From Caballeronia glebae (GTDB taxonomy: Bacteria; Pseudomonadota; Gammaproteobacteria; Burkholderiales; Burkholderiaceae): a stretch of 64,000 bases of DNA. The translations under genes were made by a program, and so were the position numbers. The notes beneath the pieces are model-generated. The model was not told the origin of the DNA, made no database searches, and saw only the letters and a list, made by a program, of their open reading frames with translations. The stretch lies in the NCBI RefSeq assembly GCF_001545035.1, contig NZ_FCOJ02000039.1, positions 1-64,000 of the forward strand, in the 5' to 3' direction. Positions 58,436 through 64,000 of the stretch are shown in pieces; positions within the stretch are counted from its first letter, which is position 1, and the number at the start of each line of letters is the position of its first letter.

Positions 58436-59677
58436 TCAAACCTTCACCGGCGGCTTGGCCTCATCTTCCTTCACCACATGCTCGACACGCGTCTCCGGCA
58501 TCGCGAGCCACACCATCAACACCGCGAGCGCGCCGGCTCCGGCCAGACCGAAGAAGCTCATCGCCGTGCCGAAGCGATCCGCGGCGAAGCCGGCAGCCGC
58601 CGTTGAAAGCGTCGCCCCGACGCCCGCGGCAAGCCCAAAGAACCCGATCGTCAGGTTGTAGTGCCCGCGCCCGCCCGCGACATCCGCAGCAATCAGCGGC
58701 AGCATCACGCCGAACACGGCCGCGCTGATGCCATCGAGCATCTGCACCGGCACCAGCAGATACGGGCTGCTCACGCCCGCGAACAGAATCGCCCGAATCG
58801 GCAGCGCGCAGAAGCCGAGGATCAGCACCGGCCGACGCCCCCACTTTTGCGCCTGCCGCCCGACCCACGGCGACATGGCCGCGACGATGAATTGCGGCAC
58901 GATGATGCACGCCGCGATCACGAGTTGAACGTTGTCGCCCATGTGCGCGGTGACTTCGCCGGCGGCGAGATTGAGCATCGCCGCGTTCGCCAGGTGAAAG
59001 AGCACCACGCACGCCGCGAAAATCAAAAGGCGCTTGTCCTTCAGCAGCTCGCGCAAGGACTCGCGCTCCTCGCCCTCGGGCGTGAGCTTGGACTTGCCGG
59101 GCGATGCGCGCGGCACGACGGGCAGCATATCGTAGTGAATCATGCGCAGCGCGAAGATCGCCGGCACCGCGAGCGCGGCCGTCAGGAAAAACACCGAACG
59201 CAGCGACAGATACTCGCCGAACGCGCCCATCAGCGCCGCTGTCAGCGCACTGCCGATCGACGCCCAGCGCGCATTGCGGCCGAGCCGGTCGCCGAGATCG
59301 GCGCGTGAGACGAGGGCGAGCGAAATCGCCGCCATCGCCGGGACGAGCATGCAACTCGCGAAGCCGTGCAGCACTTCGGCCGCAAAAACCGGGACGAACG
59401 TCGGGCTCGCGGCGAGCAACAGCGCGCTCACGATGATCGCGACGATCGCGGAGAGCGCGGCGAACTTCTTGTTGCGCATTGCATCGACGAGCGCGCCTGC
59501 CGGCAACTGGCTCGCCATCGCGCTGATCGTGCCGACGGAAAGCATCAGGCCGATCTCGCCCTGCGTCCACTTGTTGGCCGCGAGGTACGAAGCAATGAAA
59601 GGGCCGAAGCCGGTCTGCACGTTGGCGACGAAGAAGTTCAGCCAGTCGAGCGCGCGCAGACTGCGTGCAATTACCAT
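58436..59677 (-). CDS. MFS transporter
   Basis: A 413-residue, twelve-segment major facilitator. The N-terminal half starts LDWLNFFVANVQTGFGPFIASYLAANKWTQGEIG. A loop between segments carries GDRLGRNARWASIG, the MFS cytoplasmic signature. The central loop is basic and acidic (GKSKLTPEGEERESLRELLKDKR). Substrate unknown. It resembles drug/metabolite efflux or fungal-type carriers in Burkholderia. It lies between the FAD oxidoreductase (convergent) and the PRC-barrel gene. Confidence 0.85.
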   Translation of the reverse strand: MVIARSLRALDWLNFFVANVQTGFGPFIASYLAANKWTQGEIGLMLSVGTISAMASQLPAGALVDAMRNKKFAALSAIVAIIVSALLLAASPTFVPVFAAEVLHGFASCMLVPAMAAISLALVSRADLGDRLGRNARWASIGSALTAALMGAFGEYLSLRSVFFLTAALAVPAIFALRMIHYDMLPVVPRASPGKSKLTPEGEERESLRELLKDKRLLIFAACVVLFHLANAAMLNLAAGEVTAHMGDNVQLVIAACIIVPQFIVAAMSPWVGRQAQKWGRRPVLILGFCALPIRAILFAGVSSPYLLVPVQMLDGISAAVFGVMLPLIAADVAGGRGHYNLTIGFFGLAAGVGATLSTAAAGFAADRFGTAMSFFGLAGAGALAVLMVWLAMPETRVEHVVKEDEAKPPVKV

Positions 59678-59708
59678 ATTGTGATTCTGTTATCGATGTC
59701 GTTATCCG

Positions 59709-60887
59709 CTATCTCGTCTGCCGCGCGCCCGACGCCGGCGCTTGCGCCGGCACCGCGCCTGAAGCCGCCGCGCTCGCCGCGCCCGACGAAGCCGTCGCCG
59801 ACGCCGCGCTCGCAGCCGCAGCCGGCGCAGGCACCACGGGCGACACGATCTTGATCGGTTGCTCGGGCGAGTAGGTCGGCGCGGCCTTCAATTGCGCGTC
59901 GTTGAAGTCCATTTGCAGTAGCCATTGCTTGTTGCGCGAGAGTACGTGCAGGTCGCTCCAGTTGGCCGCGACATGCCGCTTGTCGCCCGCGAGCGAACTG
60001 GAGAGATCGAGCACGAGCGCCTGGGGTTGAGCCTGGGCGTCGACGAGCACGTCCACCACGCGTCCGATGCGCGCGCCGTTCCTTTGCGCCACCGTCGCAT
60101 CGACGAGCTGCATGAGATTCGCGGGCGCCTCCGCGACGGGTTGCGGCTTCGGCACCGGATCGGCCGGCTTGCCCTTGGCCGGCGGAGGCGGCGGTACGAA
60201 GGTGATCGGCGCGGTCTTCGAGTTCGGCGTGAAGCGGAAGTCCGTCCAAGGAAAGTTGACCTTGCGGTCGCCGACACCGAGGAAGCCCGCGAGATTCACC
60301 ATCAGGAGCTTCGGTTTCGCGGACCCGTCGACGTACATATCCACCGCACGGCCGACGACCTTGCCGTCGGGACGCTGCACTTCGGCATCGAGCAGGCCGT
60401 GCAACTGGTCGTGCTGCATGATGCGCGTCGAGATGATCTGCGGCGGAGGCGGCGGCTCGGGCGGTTCCGGCGGCGGCGTGACGGCCGGCTCCGGCGGCTT
60501 TGGCCTGACGACGCGGCGCTTGGGTTTGGGCGCGGGCGCGGGCTTCACGGCGGACGCGGGCTCCGGCGCCTGCACGGCGGGCAGGGGCTCTTCGGGCTCG
60601 GCGGAGCCGGTCTCGTCCGGCGACGGGATATAGGAGTGCTCGACGATCGGCGCGGGCACCTGCTGCGGCATCAGTCCGCATGCGGAGAGCGCGAACGCGG
60701 CGGTGATCGGCACGCTCGCGGTGAGGCGCAGCGCGCGCAACGTTCGCACGATGGCGACGATAAGCGTGGCCACGCCCAGCAGCAGACGTGTCGCGGCATT
60801 GAAGGCGCTGTCCACCCGACACGCTCGCCCAGGCGCGTGAAGGCCGATCGGCGACGCATCACCCCGATGCGAGATACCGCCTGTCAT
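59709..60887 (-). CDS. PRC-barrel domain lipoprotein-like protein
   Basis: A 392-residue protein. The N-terminal region has a hydrophobic segment ending LSACGL (about residue 75), a possible lipoprotein or membrane segment. A Pro/Glu-rich linker (EPEEPLPAVQAPEP, PEPPEPPPPPQ) follows. Two PRC-barrel-like repeats come next: LHGLLDAEVQRPDGKVVGRAVDMYVD and LMQLVDATVAQRNGARIGRVVDVLVD, each with a NWSDL/FPWTDF segment. The C-terminus is Ala/Ser-rich. The ATG at 60887 has a GGAG site 8 bases upstream; GTG 60914 is possible. Function unknown. Confidence 0.75.
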   Translation of the reverse strand: MTGGISHRGDASPIGLHAPGRACRVDSAFNAATRLLLGVATLIVAIVRTLRALRLTASVPITAAFALSACGLMPQQVPAPIVEHSYIPSPDETGSAEPEEPLPAVQAPEPASAVKPAPAPKPKRRVVRPKPPEPAVTPPPEPPEPPPPPQIISTRIMQHDQLHGLLDAEVQRPDGKVVGRAVDMYVDGSAKPKLLMVNLAGFLGVGDRKVNFPWTDFRFTPNSKTAPITFVPPPPPAKGKPADPVPKPQPVAEAPANLMQLVDATVAQRNGARIGRVVDVLVDAQAQPQALVLDLSSSLAGDKRHVAANWSDLHVLSRNKQWLLQMDFNDAQLKAAPTYSPEQPIKIVSPVVPAPAAAASAASATASSGAASAAASGAVPAQAPASGARQTR

Positions 60888-61000
60888 CGCAAAAGCTCCA
60901 TGGTTCCGAGTCACCTACTTGTGTGGCTTGTTGTTGGATCGGTGCTTGTCAGTTCGATTCGACGTGCGTCAAGCGTCGTTCGTTCAGCGGATTGAATCAT

Positions 61001-61016
61001 GCATGCAAAGTGCATT
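61001..61016. repeat. Repeat element GCATGCAAAGTGCATT
   Basis: The same GCATGCAAAGT unit as at 56965-56975, extended by GCATT. It lies just downstream (minus strand) of the ankyrin gene stop. Confidence 0.35.
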
Positions 61017-61033
61017 GTGCCAATCGAATGCTT

Positions 61034-61600
61034 TCATGCTTCGGGTGGCCGCGTATGCCCATTCGATGCTTTCGCGAGTTGCGCCGCCGTGTCGGGCGCG
61101 CCCATCTTCTCGGCCGCGTCGCGTGCGCTGAAGCCGCCCGCATCGCGCGCATCGGGATTGGCGCCGCGCGCGATCAGCAATTCGACGATCTCGACGCGGT
61201 TGAACATCGCCGCGATCATGAGCGCGGTGCGTCCGTCGGGCGATGCGCCTTCGACATCCGCGCCGTGTTCGAGCAGCGTTTCGATGACGTCGCGAAAGCC
61301 CTTGAACGCTGCACCCGCGATGGGCGTCTGACCATTGTCGTTACGCAGATTCGCGTCGGCGTCGTGCTGAAGCAGGACGCGCACGGCGTCGGCGTGGCCG
61401 TGATAGCTCGCGAGCATCACGAGGCTGTCGCCTTTGTCGTTGCGCAGATTCGGCGGCAGGCCCTTGTTCAGAAGCGCATCGAGCATCGTGGCGTCGCCGC
61501 GGCGGGCGACATCGAAGACCTCGCTCGCGAACGCGATCATGTCGTCGTCGGGGCCGTCGCCCGATTGCTTCGGCGGGTGCTGCTTCGGATCGTGCTGCAT
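61034..61600 (-). CDS. Ankyrin-repeat protein
   Basis: A 188-residue protein of about four to five ankyrin repeats (KGDSLVMLASYHGHADAVRVLLQHDADANLR, GQTPIAGAAFKGFRDVIETLLEHGADVEG, GRTALMIAAMFNRVEIVELLIARGANPDARD). It is entirely made for protein contact, with no catalytic motif and no signal peptide. The ATG has a GGAGTGAAT site. Similar small ankyrin proteins occur beside catalases in Pseudomonas and Burkholderia, but no catalase is here. Confidence 0.85.
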   Translation of the reverse strand: MQHDPKQHPPKQSGDGPDDDMIAFASEVFDVARRGDATMLDALLNKGLPPNLRNDKGDSLVMLASYHGHADAVRVLLQHDADANLRNDNGQTPIAGAAFKGFRDVIETLLEHGADVEGASPDGRTALMIAAMFNRVEIVELLIARGANPDARDAGGFSARDAAEKMGAPDTAAQLAKASNGHTRPPEA

Positions 61601-61686
61601 GATTCACTCCATTTCGATCGCGCCGCGTGCGCTGACCTGAGTTTGTCGGGATGCAACCGGTGCGCTCGGCGTCATGCAGCGCCGGT

Positions 61687-61751
61687 ATTTTGCATGCGTT
61701 CGAAATGCCTTCAATCTGGCATTCGGAATGCAAGTCGCATGCATGCAAAAT
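61687..61751. repeat. Long interrupted palindrome ATTTTGCATGC ... GCATGCAAAAT
   Basis: Outer arms 61687-61697 and 61741-61751 are perfect 11-bp complements. Inside, AATGCC (61704-61709) pairs with GGCATT (61718-61723). The whole 65 bp can fold as one hairpin with a bulge. It shares sequence with other intergenic repeat copies in the window. Confidence 0.5.
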
Positions 61752-61830
61752 GCGAAAACGGACGCGGGATCAACCGGGAGCATACACAGGTTTGCTTGCA
61801 TTCCGCGCGTTCGGACCGGCCGCGTGGCGC

Positions 61831-61944
61831 GAACCGGCATGAACCGGCACGCATCGGCGGCACGAACCGGCACGCATCGGCAGCATGAACCGGCAGCACG
61901 AACCGGCGGCACGAACCGGCAGCACGAATCGGCAGCACGAATCG
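61831..61944. repeat. 13-bp tandem repeat (GAACCGGCAGCAC) minisatellite
   Basis: About nine units. Consensus GAACCGGCAGCAC, five of full length in the second half (61887-61938 plus variants). The first half has 10-bp truncated units GAACCGGCAC/T and variants GCATCGGCAGCAT. It lies 113 bp before the start of the downstream methyltransferase gene. Because 13 is not a multiple of three, it is not a coding repeat. Confidence 0.7.
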
Positions 61945-62056
61945 CGCCATCCGGTGCGCTTCGCATTCCGCGAGCGCGGCGCTTGACGCGGGTTCGCGCG
62001 TCCCGCTAGTCTCGACGCGACTTTCACCGTCCACGCGCACGCACGCGCCATCGCAT

Positions 62057-62704
62057 ATGAACCCGACATCATCCGGCTCCGGCGATACGCCGCCTCCCGA
62101 CATCGCCGTGCCCCGCCGCGCGCCCGCCGCCGAACGCAATCGCGATGCGATTCTGTCGGTCCTCATGCGCGTCGTGCCACGAACGGGCGTCGTGCTGGAA
62201 ATCGCGAGCGGCACCGGACAGCACGCCGTGCACTGCGCGGCGGCGCTGCCGCACATCGTCTGGCAGCCGAGCGATCCCGATCCGGACGCGCGCGATTCCA
62301 TCGCCGCGTGGCGCGCCCATGCGGGGCTCGCGAATCTGAACGCGCCGCTCGCGCTCGACGTGCGCAGCGACGACTGGGGCATTGCGAAAGCGGCGGCCAT
62401 CGTGTGCATCAATATGATTCACATTGCGCCGTGGGAAGCCGCCGAGGCGCTCTTTCGCGGTGCCGGCGCGCGCCTGGACGCGGGGGGCGTACTGTACCTC
62501 TACGGACCGTATCGGCGCAACGGCGCGCATACCGCGCCGAGCAACGAAGCCTTCGATCGACAACTGCGCGCGCGCGATCCGGGCTGGGGCGTGCGCGACA
62601 TGGAAGCGGTCGAGGCGCTTGGAGAGAAGGCCGGGCTGACGCTCGTGGAGACGGTCGCGATGCCGGCCAATAACTTTAGTGTGGTGTTCGAGAAGCGCCC
62701 GTAG
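62057..62704 (+). CDS. DUF938-type class I SAM-dependent methyltransferase
   Basis: A 215-residue protein. The SAM-binding motif VVLEIASGTGQHAVHCAAAL is at about 48-67, the acidic follow-up WQPSDPDPDARDSIAAW, and the DUF938 block VCINMIHIAPWEAAEALFRGAG. The end (PANNFSVVFEKR) is also family-like. Substrate unknown. It has a weak start context (no clear ribosome-binding site), downstream of the minisatellite. Confidence 0.85.
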   Translation: MNPTSSGSGDTPPPDIAVPRRAPAAERNRDAILSVLMRVVPRTGVVLEIASGTGQHAVHCAAALPHIVWQPSDPDPDARDSIAAWRAHAGLANLNAPLALDVRSDDWGIAKAAAIVCINMIHIAPWEAAEALFRGAGARLDAGGVLYLYGPYRRNGAHTAPSNEAFDRQLRARDPGWGVRDMEAVEALGEKAGLTLVETVAMPANNFSVVFEKRP

Positions 62705-62745
62705 GAAAGGCCGCGCTCATTTCAAGTTCACATTCAAATTCACGT

Positions 62746-63675
62746 TCACGCTTCGCTCGGGCGCGCCGCGAACACGTCGCGCCAGGGCACGGTCGCCATC
62801 AGCGAGGCCGCGACGATCATCCCGCCGCCGATCCAGCCCGCCGTCGACACATGTTCGCCGAGCCACGCGCTCGCGAACATCGCGCCGAACGCGGGCTCGC
62901 TGCCCATCAAGAGCGAGACGCGCGTCGGACTGCTGCGGCCGATCGCGTAGTTTTGCGCGAAGAACGCGAAGAGGGTGCACGCGCACACGAGATACAGCAC
63001 CGATCCCCAGAACATGCCGTGACCGGCGAGCGCGGGCAACGGCTGCCATTGCGAGGGCGCGAACATCAAGGCGATGACCGCGCTGCCCGAAGCAACCACG
63101 CCCGCCTGCACCGCCGTCACCGTGAGCGCTGGCAGCGGCGCCGCGCGCAACACGCGCTTGGTCGCGCAGACCGATACCGCGCGCAGCACGGCGGCGGCGA
63201 GGATGAGCCCGTCGCCGAAATTGAAGTCGAAGGCCAGCGCGCCATCGCTCGCGAGCAGCCACGCGCCCGCGAACGACACACCCACGGCGAGCCACTCGGC
63301 CGCGCCCGGACGCCGTCTGAGCAGCGCCCATTCGACGAGCGGCGTCAGCACGACGCACAAGCTGATCAGGAAAGCGGCGTTCGCGGCGCGCGTGTGGAGG
63401 ACGCCGAACGTCTCCGCGAGAAAGATCGCAAGCAGCAGCAGCCCGAGGACGAGCACGCCGCGAAGCGTCGCCGCGTTCGCGTGTCGCAGATGCCGCAAGT
63501 TCGCGGCGAGCAGGCAGAACGTGATGCCGAAGCGCAGCGCGAGCAGCGCCAGCACCGGATAGAACGCGAGCGCGGTCTTGACGACGCCGTAACTGCTGCC
63601 CCACACCATCGCGACGGCGAAGAGCAGCAAATCGGACAGGGGAAGCAGGCGTCGTGCGGGCGATTCGATGGTCAT
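62746..63675 (-). CDS. EamA/DMT-family transporter
   Basis: A 309-residue protein with ten predicted membrane segments in two EamA halves: LLFAVAMVWGSSYGVVKTALAF at the start and SLLMGSEPAFGAMFASAWLGEHVSTAGWIGG near the end. These export or import small metabolites. The start is ATG 63675 (MTIESP); the upstream frame covers the divergent LysR gene and is spurious. It is divergent from the LysR gene at 63773 (97 bp). Confidence 0.85.
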   Translation of the reverse strand: MTIESPARRLLPLSDLLLFAVAMVWGSSYGVVKTALAFYPVLALLALRFGITFCLLAANLRHLRHANAATLRGVLVLGLLLLAIFLAETFGVLHTRAANAAFLISLCVVLTPLVEWALLRRRPGAAEWLAVGVSFAGAWLLASDGALAFDFNFGDGLILAAAVLRAVSVCATKRVLRAAPLPALTVTAVQAGVVASGSAVIALMFAPSQWQPLPALAGHGMFWGSVLYLVCACTLFAFFAQNYAIGRSSPTRVSLLMGSEPAFGAMFASAWLGEHVSTAGWIGGGMIVAASLMATVPWRDVFAARPSEA

Positions 63676-63772
63676 GCGTCGGCTCCGGTGCGAGAGAGCC
63701 ATCATTGTCGAATGATGCGGCCGACGCGATAATCGGGTCCCGGCGCACAGCTTTCTTGTCACGAACGCACAA

Positions 63773-64000
63773 ATGAATCCAGCCGATCTCTTCGATCTGA
63801 TGCCCGACATGGCCGTGTTCGCACGCGTCGTCGATGCGGGCAATTTTTCGGTCGCGGCGCGGCAACTGGGCAGCACGCCGTCGACGGTCAGCCGCCAGAT
63901 CAAACGTCTTGAAGAAGCGCTCGCCACGCGTCTCCTGGAGCGCTCGACGCGCAAGATCCGCGTCACGGAGTCGGGGCTTCAGGTCTATCGGCACTGCCGC
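63773..64000 (+). CDS. LysR-family regulator, 5' part only (3' truncated by window edge)
   Basis: The window ends 76 codons into a LysR gene. The whole HTH is visible: MAVFARVVDAGNFSVAARQLGSTPSTVSRQIKRLEEAL and RLLERSTRKIRVTESG. The effector domain is missing. It is divergent from the EamA transporter, the usual pattern for a LysR protein and its target exporter. Confidence 0.88.
   Translation, partial: MNPADLFDLMPDMAVFARVVDAGNFSVAARQLGSTPSTVSRQIKRLEEALATRLLERSTRKIRVTESGLQVYRHCR

Larger units (their letters stand above)
61601..62056. other. 456-bp intergenic region with repeats
   Basis: Between the divergent ankyrin and methyltransferase genes. It contains the imperfect palindrome at 61687-61751 and the 13-bp tandem repeat at 61831-61944, listed separately. 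No gene is supported; the frames crossing it read through repeats. It should also hold the promoters of both genes. Confidence 0.55.

Noticed and set aside
61831..61944. CRISPR array
   Set aside because: Units are 13 bp and contiguous with no spacers, so it is a minisatellite; there are no cas genes.

Overview
The window is a high-GC, gene-dense bacterial chromosome segment. Protein families and gene order point to Burkholderiaceae, most likely Burkholderia, Paraburkholderia or Caballeronia. The pointers are the phaA-phaB-phaR cluster, a Cupriavidus-type bktB, the C-terminal rimO sequence, a PE-ligase-polymerase LigD, and several families common in that group. I saw no rRNA, tRNA, CRISPR array, prophage or intact insertion sequence. 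Long open frames antisense to real genes are GC-rich codon shadows and are not annotated. Family names come from recalled sequence features only; nothing was searched.

Layout. 1-3.3 kb: end of phaA, then phaB and phaR (polyhydroxybutyrate synthesis and its regulator) and rimO. 3.3-8.3 kb: a PfkB sugar kinase, bktB, a lipoprotein, metC and convergent serB. 8.3-11.1 kb: a LysR regulator divergent from a zinc-type quinone/alcohol oxidoreductase, and a secreted protein. 11.4-15.4 kb: ku and ligD (bacterial non-homologous end joining) plus a small disordered protein. 15.6-21.1 kb: heme oxygenase, bacteriophytochrome, response regulator and a hybrid kinase (red-light sensing). 21.2-26.2 kb: two VOC proteins, a FetAB-like ABC pair and an AsmA protein. 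26.3-30 kb: a TonB-dependent receptor with a DUF2946 protein, a 521-bp gene-free block with repeated DnaA-box-like modules, and two small proteins. 30.2-37.2 kb: ClC channel, TPR/glycosyltransferase-like protein, aldo-keto reductase, glutathione transferase and a PLP sulfur enzyme. 37.2-44.1 kb: a molybdenum oxidoreductase operon of the SoeABC type, a YeiH exporter and a YeiE-like LysR regulator, which together look like a sulfite-handling module. 44.2-49.7 kb: a 2-ketogluconate operon (kguE-K-T-D) and ptxS. 49.7-64 kb: mixed housekeeping, regulatory and transport genes, ending in a truncated LysR gene.

The most notable observations are these. (1) The soeABC/yeiH/yeiE-like cluster carries a 127-bp MITE-like element with 22-bp terminal inverted repeats between soeA and yeiH. 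(2) A gene-free block at 28.9-29.4 kb carries repeated 9-5-9 inverted DnaA-box-like modules but no replication gene nearby. (3) Sharp palindromes sit at sites where the neighbouring regulator would be expected to bind: upstream of phaR, kguE and the DUF2946 gene, and between the Lrp gene and a dehydrogenase. (4) The phytochrome genes overlap and lead into a receiver-first hybrid kinase. (5) A dispersed AT-rich repeat family and a 13-bp minisatellite occupy intergenic spaces in the right third.
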